13,163 bases of DNA from the NCBI GenBank assembly GCA_025923975.1, contig JAICEV010000045.1, positions 1 through 13,163 of the forward strand, in the 5' to 3' direction. This stretch comes from Propionibacteriaceae bacterium (lineage in GTDB: Bacteria > Actinomycetota > Actinomycetes > Propionibacteriales > Propionibacteriaceae). Shown piece after piece: positions 1 through 7,024 of the stretch. The first letter of the stretch is position 1. Every line of letters begins with the position of its first letter. The position numbers and the translations under genes are program-made. Below the pieces are notes generated by a model. The model saw only the letters and a program-made list of their open reading frames with translations. It made no database searches and was not told the DNA's origin.

Positions 1-464
1 CGCGGCAGCAACGCGGCTCCCGAGCCGTGTGTTTCCGAGGCCATGCCGATGATCACCACGTCCAGCAGGCCCTGATCGTGGAACTGGCCGACCAACGCAC
101 CGCCACCCACTAGCCAGATGTTCCGGCCCTCGGCGACCTTCAGCATCTCCTGGTGGACCGGCGCGACGTCGCCGGAGACGAAGCGAATGTCCAGGCCCTC
201 AGCGCGCGGCAGGTCACGGCTGCTGAAGACCCAGGTCGGTGCGGCGTACTCCCACTTGCCGGGGTCGGTCAGGAAGCCGGTGTACTCCGCGATCCACTCG
301 TACGTCGTCGACCCCATAGCGATCGCGCCGACGTCAGTGATGAAGCGCGGAAACTCATCCTCCATTCCGCTCGGCTCGCTGAACTGGAAAAGCCAGCTCA
401 GTGAGTTGTCGGAGTCGGCGATGAAGCCATCGATGCTGCTGGCTGTGTAGTACTGCGTTGACAT
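1..464 (-). CDS. Dihydrofolate reductase family protein (RibD C-terminal domain), 3' end cut by window edge
   Basis: The first 154 codons are present, read from ATG at 464; the C-terminus lies beyond position 1. The protein opens with MSTQYYTASSIDGFIAD, the usual N-terminus of RibD_C/YyaP-like reductases. It has an AIAMGSTTYEW segment near residue 47, the nucleotide-binding glycine loop IWLVGGGALVGQF near residue 115, and a late GMASETHGSGAALLP segment typical of the family. Most members are about 180-200 aa, so perhaps 30-40 residues are missing. The family is related to dihydrofolate reductase and binds NADPH, but the substrates of most members are unknown. A GAGG lies about 9 nt upstream of the ATG. 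The gene is last in a minus-strand run after the cation exporter, with a 96-nt gap. No link to cobalamin synthesis is visible. Confidence 0.85.
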   Translation of the reverse strand, partial: MSTQYYTASSIDGFIADSDNSLSWLFQFSEPSGMEDEFPRFITDVGAIAMGSTTYEWIAEYTGFLTDPGKWEYAAPTWVFSSRDLPRAEGLDIRFVSGDVAPVHQEMLKVAEGRNIWLVGGGALVGQFHDQGLLDVVIIGMASETHGSGAALLP

Positions 465-560
465 GCGGACCAGCCTCGCATCGGCCTCTGACAATTTCTT
501 TGGAGCTGCTCGCGCATCGCGCTTGGAATCCGCCGCGCGATTTCCGACGCTCGCAGCTGT

Positions 561-1475
561 TCAGGCGTGATGGGCGGCCTCGTGCTCTTGATGACCAACC
601 GGCTCGAGCTGGAACGTGCAGTGCGAGACGTCGAAGTGCCCGCCAAGACATTCGCCGAGTCGATCCAACACTTCACCGGAGCGGCCCTCGCTGATGCAGG
701 CCTGATCGACGATGACATGCGCAGACAAGACCGGTACGCCGCTGGTGATCGTCCAGGCGTGCAGGTCGTGCACATCAACCACCCCAGGGACCCGTTTGAT
801 GTGCTCGCGCACCTCGGCAAGATCCACACCACGAGGTGTGGCTTCGAGGAGCACGTCCACGACCTCACGAAGGAGGGCCCAGGCGCGCGGGATGATCACC
901 ACGACGATGAGGAGTGAAACGATCGCGTCAACGGGCATCCAGCCCGTCAACAAGATCACCACAGCGGCGGCGACGACAGCCAGTGAGCCGATGAGGTCGC
1001 CGAGCACCTCGAGGTAGGCACCACGCACGTTCAGACTCTTGCCCTGGGCGGGACGGAGCACCAGCAGTCCGGCCAGATTAGCCAGCACGCCGACGGCAGC
1101 CACGACGAGCATCAGGCCGGCTTCGATCTCGACGGGCTCGCGCAACCGATCGACAGCCTTGATCAGCACCCAAACGGCAACCCCGACCAGCAGCAGGGCA
1201 TTGCCGAGAGCCGCTAACACCTCGGCACGCTGCAGTCCGAACGTCCGCTTCACTGTGGCGGCCCGGGTCGCAAGGGAGGCCGCGATGAGCGCCAAGATCA
1301 GGCCGGTCGAGTCGGTCAGCATATGGCCTGCGTCAGCGAGCAGTGCGAGGGAACCCGAGATGAGACCGCCGATTACCTCCGCGATCAATACCGCGCCGGT
1401 GATCACGAGGGCCACTATGAGCCGTCGCCGGTGTTCGCCGGTTGCGGTCACTTCGTGGCTGTGTCCGCTGCCCAT
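561..1475 (-). CDS. Cation diffusion facilitator (CzcD-type zinc/cobalt exporter)
   Basis: This 304-aa membrane protein of the CDF family most likely exports Zn2+ and/or Co2+ in exchange for protons. About six hydrophobic segments cover residues 20-210, followed by a cytoplasmic metal-binding domain (about 211-290; VVDVHDLHAWTITSG is typical). Counting from the GTG at 1481, the transport-site residues are D50 and the HxxxD pair H53/D57 in TM2, and E158/D162 in TM5 (YLEVLGDLIGS), the CzcD-like E/D version. The N-terminus (GHSHE) and C-terminus (HQEHEAAHHA) are His-rich. I chose ATG at 1475 over GTG at 1481 because AGGAGG (1485-1490) sits 9 nt before the ATG but only 3 nt before the GTG. A strong inverted repeat lies just upstream. 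Metal specificity cannot be read from sequence; its position beside a cobalt-using pathway is suggestive only. Confidence 0.93.
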   Translation of the reverse strand: MGSGHSHEVTATGEHRRRLIVALVITGAVLIAEVIGGLISGSLALLADAGHMLTDSTGLILALIAASLATRAATVKRTFGLQRAEVLAALGNALLLVGVAVWVLIKAVDRLREPVEIEAGLMLVVAAVGVLANLAGLLVLRPAQGKSLNVRGAYLEVLGDLIGSLAVVAAAVVILLTGWMPVDAIVSLLIVVVIIPRAWALLREVVDVLLEATPRGVDLAEVREHIKRVPGVVDVHDLHAWTITSGVPVLSAHVIVDQACISEGRSGEVLDRLGECLGGHFDVSHCTFQLEPVGHQEHEAAHHA

Positions 1476-1496
1476 CCCCACCCACCTCCTGTCACA

Positions 1497-1550
1497 CCGA
1501 CTTGTCAGACTCTCAGCTCGCTATAGCCTGCTTAGAGTCTGACAAGTCGG
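1497..1550. repeat. Perfect 17-bp inverted repeat, 20-nt loop (terminator or operator)
   Basis: The arms at 1497-1513 and 1534-1550 (CCGACTTGTCAGACTCT and its exact complement) can form a 17-bp stem around a 20-nt loop. One arm holds the last codons and part of the stop codon (TAA, 1534-1532) of the CobB-CobC gene. The other ends a few bases before the Shine-Dalgarno sequence of the cation exporter. No T-run follows on the minus strand, so it is not a textbook intrinsic terminator. The loop contains GCTATAGC. It could end the corrin operon transcript, act as an operator, or shape the exporter leader. Confidence 0.7.
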
Positions 1551-4039
1551 CGAAGGGCCGCCACTAATTGGTCGGTCGTTTCGGGTTCGCGTACGGCGAT
1601 GCGGATCCAGTCAGGTCCTAGGCCGGGGAAGGTCTCACCACGGCGTACCGCGAAGCCATGGTCGCGCAACGCGAGGCGGATCCAGCCGGGTTCACGATCT
1701 CGGCGTACGGCGCCGGTGTCAACCAGCACGAATGGAGCCTCGGGCGGGTACGCCACCTGGAGTCCTACGCTCGCCAGCTGCTCCACCAGGTAGGCCCGCC
1801 GGCTGGCGATTTCATCAGCTGCAGCGACGGCAAGACTGCGCGCGTCGGGGGTGAGGCAGGCGATGATTGCTGCCAGCGCTGGTGTAGACACCGACCAGGG
1901 TGGTTGCTGCTCCCGCAGAGCTGCAATCAGCTTCGGCTCCCCGATCACATAGCCCGCGCGTAGCCCGGCCAACCCCCAGGTCTTGGTCAGCGAGCGAAGT
2001 ACCAGCAAACCCGTCAAGTCGTCACGGATCATGGTCTCCGGCTCCCCAGGCACGGCATCCATGAAGGCTTCGTCCACGACGATGACGCGTCCCGGACGAC
2101 GTAAGGAGTTGAGCAACGCTGCAGGATGCAACACGCTGGTCGGGTTTGTCGGATTGCCGATAATGATCAAGTCCGCCTGCCGTGGCAGCTGGTCCGCCCG
2201 AAGCTGGAAGTTGTTGGCTGGCGACAGAATGAGCCGCTCCGGCCGATGCCCAGCCGCAATGAGCGCGGCCTCGGGTTCGGTGAACTGCGGATGGATGATC
2301 AGCGGGCTATCTGGACGGAGTGCGCGGGCGAGCAGGGTGAAAGCTTCAGCGCCGCCCGCTGTAGGCAGTACCTGATCGACGGTGACGGCGTGGGCCTCGG
2401 CGATGGCCTTGCTTGCTGCGGCCGTGTTGGGATAAGCAGCGAGGTCCTGGGTTGTGTCGTTGATGATTGCGCTGAGCCAGTCTGGTGGAGCGGACAAGCG
2501 GACGTTGACAGCCAGGTCCACCAGGCCTTCGGCGACATCCCGGTCTCCGTGGTGCTGAAGATCATGAACCGTAGCGGGGTGCGGTGCCAGCTGGTGCGCT
2601 TCGACAGGCGCAGCGCGCATGGGGCGCATCGTCTTTGCGTGATCATGGACGGCATTGGCGAACCGCTGTGCCAGATCGGGATATCCCGCCCAATGTAGGT
2701 GCAGGTAGCTAGCGTGCACGGTCTGGCGGCCAATGCCGCCCGGATCGGTGGAGAAACCGGTCGGCTCCCCATCCACGAACCAAGCAGCGGCTGCGCCATG
2801 GCCGGGCTCGACCGCGGTGCGGTGGAACTCATGGCCAGTCACCGAGACCCCGGCCCTAGCCGCGAGTTGATCATGATCAGCAATCACGCTGCGGTAGCGC
2901 AACGTCAACCGCCGGGTCATCACGGCGTCAGCATCGATAGCCCCCACCATCTGCTGCCCGTCCACGCTCTGGCACAGGTAGAGCAGTCCGGCGCACTCGG
3001 CAACCGTCGGCATACCAGCCTCGACAGCGGCTCGAATGTCGTATCGCAGCGCGTCGTTGGCGGCAAGGTCGGCTGCATGCACCTCGGGAAATCCGCCGCC
3101 CAGGTACAGCCCCGCTGCCCCAGCCGGGAGCCGCTCATCTGAGGTGGGATCGAAGACTACGGGCTCGCATCCCGCCGCGCGCAGCAACTCATCCGTCTCC
3201 GGATAGCGGAATGTAAAGGCCCGGCCAGCCGCGATCGCTACTACGGGACGCGCCTCCGAGGGCGGCTTAACTTGGTCGGCAGGCGACCATGCCTTCGCCT
3301 CCAGGGTCGGCGCCGACTGTGCGATGGAGATGATCGAGCTGAGTGACACGTGATCGCTGATCCGCCGGGCCAGCTGCGCTACCGCGTCAGCTGCCTCCTC
3401 ACGCTCAGCGGCCGGCACCAGGCCCAGGTGCCGCGAGGGAATCTCGATGCCGGCATCCCGCGGCAGTACGCCGAGCACTTCAAGGCCGGTCCCTTGGATG
3501 GACTCGACGGTCTCCCGGGCGTGGCGCTCCGATCCGGCCTTGTTGATGATGACGCCACTCAGCCGGACTTCCGGGTCGAAGGTATTAAGCCCATGCATGA
3601 TCGCTGCAGCGGTGCGCGAGGTATGGGAGATATCAACGACCATGATCACCGGGGCGCGTACCAGGCTGGCGACATGGGCAGTGGAAGCAAAGCCTTTACC
3701 GCCGATCTGACCATCAAAAAGCCCCATCACGCCTTCAATGACGGCGATATCGGCGGGTTCCGGGGTGTGGGCGCCGTGCAGCAGCAGCGGCGCTATCTGC
3801 TCTTCGCCACAAAGATATGGGTCGAGGTTGCGCCCCAGCCGGCCGGTAGCCAGCGTGTGATAGCCAGGGTCGATGTAATCCGGCCCCACCTTGAATCCCG
3901 CGACCTTGAGACCAGTCGCAGTAAGCGCACCCATGAGGCCGGTGGCAACCGTTGTCTTGCCATGGCCCGAGCCGGGAGCGGCGATCACCAAACGGGGGAA
4001 CGTTCGGGCGGAGCTAGACGGTGTCGGATCGATCACCAC
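1532..4039 (-). CDS. cobB: CobB-CobC fusion: (hydrogeno)cobyrinate a,c-diamide synthase plus CobC/CobD-like PLP enzyme
   Basis: 835 aa, two enzymes in one chain. Residues about 14-465 are CobB: an ATP-binding P-loop (APGSGHGKTT, 21-30), GFKVGPDYIDPGYH (48-61), EGVMGLFDG (102-110), a glutamine amidotransferase domain with nucleophile C349 (VAECAGLLYL) and a catalytic-type histidine in ASYLHLHW (444-450). It amidates side chains a and c. After a linker (about 468-500), residues about 505-835 are a class I/II aminotransferase-fold protein with GNPTNPTS (628-635), VDEAFMD (655-661) and PLP lysine K686 in SLTKTWGLAGLRAGY. This matches CobC/threonine-phosphate decarboxylase, which supplies (R)-1-amino-2-propanol phosphate. 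A single domain of each is normally about 450 and 350 aa. The start is GTG 4039 (GAGG 6 nt upstream), with GTG 4036 possible; either overlaps the cobO stop, implying coupling. The decarboxylase activity is inferred from family and context. Confidence 0.93.
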   Translation of the reverse strand: MVIDPTPSSSARTFPRLVIAAPGSGHGKTTVATGLMGALTATGLKVAGFKVGPDYIDPGYHTLATGRLGRNLDPYLCGEEQIAPLLLHGAHTPEPADIAVIEGVMGLFDGQIGGKGFASTAHVASLVRAPVIMVVDISHTSRTAAAIMHGLNTFDPEVRLSGVIINKAGSERHARETVESIQGTGLEVLGVLPRDAGIEIPSRHLGLVPAAEREEAADAVAQLARRISDHVSLSSIISIAQSAPTLEAKAWSPADQVKPPSEARPVVAIAAGRAFTFRYPETDELLRAAGCEPVVFDPTSDERLPAGAAGLYLGGGFPEVHAADLAANDALRYDIRAAVEAGMPTVAECAGLLYLCQSVDGQQMVGAIDADAVMTRRLTLRYRSVIADHDQLAARAGVSVTGHEFHRTAVEPGHGAAAAWFVDGEPTGFSTDPGGIGRQTVHASYLHLHWAGYPDLAQRFANAVHDHAKTMRPMRAAPVEAHQLAPHPATVHDLQHHGDRDVAEGLVDLAVNVRLSAPPDWLSAIINDTTQDLAAYPNTAAASKAIAEAHAVTVDQVLPTAGGAEAFTLLARALRPDSPLIIHPQFTEPEAALIAAGHRPERLILSPANNFQLRADQLPRQADLIIIGNPTNPTSVLHPAALLNSLRRPGRVIVVDEAFMDAVPGEPETMIRDDLTGLLVLRSLTKTWGLAGLRAGYVIGEPKLIAALREQQPPWSVSTPALAAIIACLTPDARSLAVAAADEIASRRAYLVEQLASVGLQVAYPPEAPFVLVDTGAVRRDREPGWIRLALRDHGFAVRRGETFPGLGPDWIRIAVREPETTDQLVAALRRLVRL

Positions 4040-4647
4040 TCAATGCCTCGCTGCCCCTTCTGCCCATCGTCGAAGGGATGTTTGATCTTGCTCATCTCCG
4101 TGACGAGCTGAGCTGCCTCGACAAGCCTGGGGTCGGCCCGTCGACCGGTAATGATCACGTGCTGGTATCCGGATCTTGCCGTCAGGGTGTCGATCACATC
4201 GTCGATGTCTACCCAACCCCAATTGATCGGATAGGTGAACTCATCCAGTACATAGAGGGTGTGCTTCTCCTGGGCAAGCCGCCGCTTGATCTCCTGCCAG
4301 CCTTCCGCCGCAGCGGCAGCATGATCATCGTCGGTCCCCATCTTGCGGCTCCACGACCATCCAGCACCCATCTTGTGCCACTCAATCGAGCCTCCGCGCC
4401 CGGTCGCATTGTGCAGTTCGCCCAGCGACTCGAGGGCAGTCTGTTCGCCGATCCGCCACCGGGCCGACTTGACGAACTGGAAAATCCCCACCGACCAACC
4501 CTGGTTCCAGCCACGCAACGCCAGCCCGAACGCTGCCGTCGACTTTCCCTTGCCATCGCCGGTGTGGATGATCAACAACGGCCGCTGTCGGCGCTGCCGG
4601 GTGGTCAGCCCGTCGGCCGGAACCACCCCTGGGACGCCACTGGGCAT
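4033..4647 (-). CDS. cobO: Cob(I)yrinic acid a,c-diamide adenosyltransferase (CobO/CobA/BtuR family)
   Basis: 204 aa, close to the usual length. It transfers the 5'-deoxyadenosyl group of ATP to the cobalt of a reduced corrinoid in the cytoplasm. The P-loop HTGDGKGKSTAAFG (residues 28-41), the IFQFVKS segment, the VLDEFTYPINWGW motif (about 133-145), the IITGRRA segment and the terminal GQKGQRGIEW are all hallmarks of the BtuR/CobO group and intact here. The start ATG (4647-4645) shares one base with the chelatase stop (TGATG), and its own stop overlaps the GTG start of the CobB-CobC gene, so all three are probably translated in a coupled way. The first 20 residues are poorly conserved, as is usual for the family. 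Adenosylation follows cobalt insertion, which fits the chelatase gene just upstream. Confidence 0.96.
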   Translation of the reverse strand: MPSGVPGVVPADGLTTRQRRQRPLLIIHTGDGKGKSTAAFGLALRGWNQGWSVGIFQFVKSARWRIGEQTALESLGELHNATGRGGSIEWHKMGAGWSWSRKMGTDDDHAAAAAEGWQEIKRRLAQEKHTLYVLDEFTYPINWGWVDIDDVIDTLTARSGYQHVIITGRRADPRLVEAAQLVTEMSKIKHPFDDGQKGQRGIEW

Positions 4648-6656
4648 CAGGCGGCCCGGCCTTGGCGCACAGCGCGAACCAGTTGATCAGCGCCGACCTC
4701 ATCGACCGTCACATACTGCGCGCCGAGGTGGATGCTCAACGTCTGGGCCAAACCCAACGACATCCGGCCGGACTCGCAGTCGATCACCAGCGACGCCACC
4801 CCGGCGCGGCGCAGCCGATCAGCCGCTCGCTGGGACCGGTCGACCGCATCGGGCCCATGAGTGGCCCGGCCGTCAGTGACGAGCACCAGCAGTGGGCGAC
4901 GGCGGGAGTCGCGGATCTGCTCCAGCCGTAGCGTTTCCGCCGCGCAGAGCAGACCCTCGGCCAGCGGCGTACGGCCGCCACTCGGTAAGTCCTCCAAGCG
5001 ACGCGCCGCGGTGTCGATTGAGGATGTTGGCGGCAGCGCGAGTGTCGCCTCGGCTCCGCGGAAGGTGATCAAGCCGACCTTGTCCCTGCGCTGGTACGCG
5101 TCCAGCAGCAGAGAGAGTGCCGCAGCCTTGACTGCCTCCATTCGGCGCCGCGCCGCCATCGATCCAGACGCATCGACAACCAGGAGCACGAGGTTGGACT
5201 CGCGTCCTTCCGTCACGGCGAGGCGCAGATCCTGGGTGGCCAGTCGGAGTCGCCCGGCCGGGAGCCGGCCGCGAGGTGCCTGGTGAGGAGCGGCCGCGTG
5301 GATCGTTGCAGTGAGGTGCAATCGTCCGCTGCCGGTATCGATCGGGACGGCCCCGACCGTACGCCCGGTCGAGGTGATGGCCCGGCTGCGGCGGCCCGCC
5401 TCGCCCGTGCCGATCCCGCGTGCGGTGAACAAGCGAGTGCGGTATGTCTCGCCGGCCGACACGATGCGTTCTGATCCTGTCGAAGGGCCGTTGATGGGTT
5501 GCGGGGATTGCTGAGCTGAGCTTGTCGAAGCGCCTTCGACAGGCTCAGGCTGCATATCTTTATGCCCATTGACGTGCGCAGCCTTGTTGTGCGCTGAGCT
5601 TGTCGAAGGGCCATTGCGATGGCCGCCGTTCGGTGGTGTCGGCTCCGGATCTGGCTCCTCGTCGAGAAGTTGATCAAGGAAAGCCTCGTCCAATCCAGGG
5701 GCGTCGAAGGGATTGCGGCGCCGCCGATGCGGCAACGCCAGCCTGGCGGCGGCGCGGATATCGGGCTTGGTGATCTCGGGGCGGCCGTGCCAGGCGGCAT
5801 GAGCAGCCGCCGCTCGCGCAATCACGATGTCTGCCCGCATCCCGTCGACCTCGAACGCCGCACACACCCTGGCGATCGTCGCCAGCTGCCGATCTGCCAG
5901 GCGTATCGACGGCACCAGCGTCCGGGCGGTGTCGATCCTCGCGCGCAGCCCATGTTCGTCGGCGGCATATGCCGCAATGAAGGATGCAGGGTCGCGATCG
6001 AAAGCCATCCGTCGGCGGATCACCTCGGCTCGTAGCTCTGGATCCCGCGGAGCGCTGATCTCAACGGTCAACCCGAAGCGGTCGAGGAGCTGTGGCCGAA
6101 GTTCGCCTTCCTCTGGGTTCATGGTTCCGATCAAGATCAACCGGGCAGCATGCGCAACCGAGACTCCGTCCCGCTCGACGGTCGAGCGGCCCATCGCCGC
6201 CGCATCCAGCAGCAGGTCCACGAGATGATCATGAAGGAGGTTCACTTCATCCACGTAGAGGATTCCGCGATGAGCCGCGGCCAACAGCCCAGGCTCGTAC
6301 ACTACCTCGCCGACACCGAGGGCTTGCCGCAGATCAAGCGAGCCGATCACCCGATCTTCGGTGGCACCCACCGGAAGCTCAACTAATCTGGCTGGCCGTG
6401 ACCGTGCCGCAGGATGATCATGGGGTCCGTCCGGGCATGTCGAATCGATATCCAGCGGGTCGCTGCTGAAGCGGCAGCTCTCGACCACAGCGATGCTAGG
6501 CAGCACCTGCGCGAGAGCACGGACCATGGTCGTTTTTGCGGTGCCTTTCTCGCCGCGCACCAGAACGCCGCCCACTTCCGGGGAAACGGTGGTCAGAATC
6601 AAGGCCAGTGCCATGTCTTCGGAACCGACGACTGCGGAGAACGGAAACGCCCGCAC
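4647..6656 (-). CDS. ChlI-ChlD type AAA+/VWA chelatase subunit, probable ATPase partner of CobN
   Basis: 669 aa. An N-terminal AAA+ domain (ChlI/BchI-like) has Walker A GEKGTAKTT (35-43), Walker B GILYVDEVNLL (131-141) and NPEEGELRPQLLDRFG (180-195). A lidded helical region runs to about 310, then an acidic Pro-rich linker (about 330-400), then a C-terminal VWA domain with MIDAS motif DASGSM (495-500), a threonine in GGRTPL and TDGRATHG (594-601). Such fused subunits sit beside cobO/cobB in mycobacteria and are thought to replace CobS/CobT as the ATPase for CobN; that role is inference here. I chose GTG at 6656: AGGAAGG lies 7 nt upstream and the protein then begins RAFPFSAVVG as homologues do. 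A longer reading from 6818 would translate the riboswitch. The linker holds REP-like insertions. Confidence 0.92.
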   Translation of the reverse strand: MRAFPFSAVVGSEDMALALILTTVSPEVGGVLVRGEKGTAKTTMVRALAQVLPSIAVVESCRFSSDPLDIDSTCPDGPHDHPAARSRPARLVELPVGATEDRVIGSLDLRQALGVGEVVYEPGLLAAAHRGILYVDEVNLLHDHLVDLLLDAAAMGRSTVERDGVSVAHAARLILIGTMNPEEGELRPQLLDRFGLTVEISAPRDPELRAEVIRRRMAFDRDPASFIAAYAADEHGLRARIDTARTLVPSIRLADRQLATIARVCAAFEVDGMRADIVIARAAAAHAAWHGRPEITKPDIRAAARLALPHRRRRNPFDAPGLDEAFLDQLLDEEPDPEPTPPNGGHRNGPSTSSAHNKAAHVNGHKDMQPEPVEGASTSSAQQSPQPINGPSTGSERIVSAGETYRTRLFTARGIGTGEAGRRSRAITSTGRTVGAVPIDTGSGRLHLTATIHAAAPHQAPRGRLPAGRLRLATQDLRLAVTEGRESNLVLLVVDASGSMAARRRMEAVKAAALSLLLDAYQRRDKVGLITFRGAEATLALPPTSSIDTAARRLEDLPSGGRTPLAEGLLCAAETLRLEQIRDSRRRPLLVLVTDGRATHGPDAVDRSQRAADRLRRAGVASLVIDCESGRMSLGLAQTLSIHLGAQYVTVDEVGADQLVRAVRQGRAA
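5472..5610. repeat. REP-like GAGCTTGTCGAAG elements inside the chelatase linker (four partial copies)
   Basis: Related copies lie at 5593-5610 (GCTGAGCTTGTCGAAGGG), 5515-5532 (the same first 16 bases), 5533-5550 (inverted, read as GCCTGAGCCTGTCGAAGG) and a shorter one near 5473-5489 (CCTGTCGAAGGGCC). Copies two and three form a head-to-head inverted pair. Similar CTTCGACAAGCTCAG elements are widespread interspersed repeats in several high-GC bacteria. Here all keep the reading frame and encode GPSTSSA, PEPVEGASTSSAQ and GPSTGSE within the unstructured linker of the chelatase. Confidence 0.8.
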
Positions 6657-6659
6657 CTC

Positions 6660-6708
6660 ATACCCTTCCTGCGGGTATCCACGCCCGCGGTATGTCTGGG
6701 TTGATCGG
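6660..6708 (-). promoter_or_regulatory. Shine-Dalgarno sequestering hairpin and competing anti-hairpin (riboswitch expression platform)
   Basis: On the minus strand ATACCC (6678-6673) can pair with GGGTAT (6665-6660), leaving GCAGGAA in the loop. The Shine-Dalgarno AGGAAGGG (6670-6663) is then half in the stem and half in the loop. A second hairpin, GCGGG (6688-6684) with CCCGC (6675-6671), uses the same ACCCGC bases, so the two cannot coexist. Further upstream CCGATCA (6708-6702) can pair with TGATCGG (6733-6727) at the 3' edge of the riboswitch. This layout suggests translational control of the chelatase start at GTG 6656. Pairing was done by eye. Confidence 0.6.
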
Positions 6709-6714
6709 CGTACG

Positions 6715-6852
6715 CGGAATGCGACACCGATCAGCGCCGGCAGACGTCCTGACTTCCCAGATCTTCGCTGGTGACGAAACATCCGAGTCACAGTGGCGGG
6801 ACCGCTCCGGACTCGCACCGGATTCCTCTGCCGTCGCCGCCTCGAATCATGT
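6715..6852 (-). promoter_or_regulatory. Cobalamin (adenosylcobalamin-type) riboswitch upstream of the chelatase-cobO-cobBC operon
   Basis: The conserved cobalamin aptamer core reads on the minus strand. AGAGGAATCCGGTGCGAGTC and CCGGAGCGG are followed directly by CCCGCCACTGTGA (6799-6787). The B12 box AGTCAGGACGTCTGCC closes the core at about 6753-6738. The stems CCGG/CCGG around the GTGCGAGT loop and the spacing between core and box are as expected for the class. Exact ends (the outer P1 stem) are uncertain by about 15 nt. No terminator with a T-run follows; instead hairpins cover the ribosome binding site 60 nt downstream, so B12 probably represses translation of the operon. It also shows that the coding region starts near 6656, not upstream. 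Confidence 0.93.
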
Positions 6853-6890
6853 CACATCAGGAGGGAGATTGAGACTCACAGCCTGGGCGT

Positions 6891-6916
6891 TGGAACGAAC
6901 GTGCACATTCGTTCCA
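6891..6916. promoter_or_regulatory. 26-bp near-perfect palindrome, putative operator 1
   Basis: Left half TGGAACGAACGTG; the right half read on the other strand is TGGAACGAATGTG, so 12 of 13 positions match. The centre is GTGCAC. It lies between the divergent riboswitch operon and cobL, 109 nt before the cobL start, where it could serve both promoters. The protein that binds it is unknown. Confidence 0.6.
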
Positions 6917-6955
6917 GTCGCGATACATCCCTTGTGCAGCCTGTGCAGGGCGCAA

Positions 6956-6979
6956 GGAACGCACATGCACGTGCGTTTC
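6956..6979. promoter_or_regulatory. 24-bp palindrome, putative operator 2
   Basis: Left half GGAACGCACATG; right half on the other strand GAAACGCACGTG, with 10 of 12 positions matching. It resembles operator 1 (shared GGAACG, central TGCA, CGTT), and the two centres are 64 bp apart, close to six helical turns. It ends 45 nt before cobL. A weaker inverted repeat (CCTTGTGC with GCGCAAGG, about 6930-6957) lies between them. Confidence 0.55.
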
Positions 6980-7024
6980 AGGCACGGTCGCCGCGAGAGG
7001 AAGTCCGGGCATACAGTCTGAGGC

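Noticed and set aside
2597..2616. Possible extra REP-like copy (CTTCGACAGGCGCAGC)
   Set aside because: Only the CTTCGACAG part matches and it lies in CobB-CobC linker coding sequence; similarity is too short.
3350..4111. Long plus-strand reading frame (253 codons)
   Set aside because: It is antisense to the CobB domain and the end of cobO and shows no recognisable motifs.
6657..6818. 54-residue N-terminal extension of the chelatase
   Set aside because: It translates the riboswitch and its hairpins, whereas GTG 6656 has a well-spaced AGGAAGG and gives the family N-terminus.
6891..6916. LexA (SOS) box
   Set aside because: The actinobacterial SOS box needs GAAC-N4-GTTC; the spacing here is different and the palindrome is much longer.
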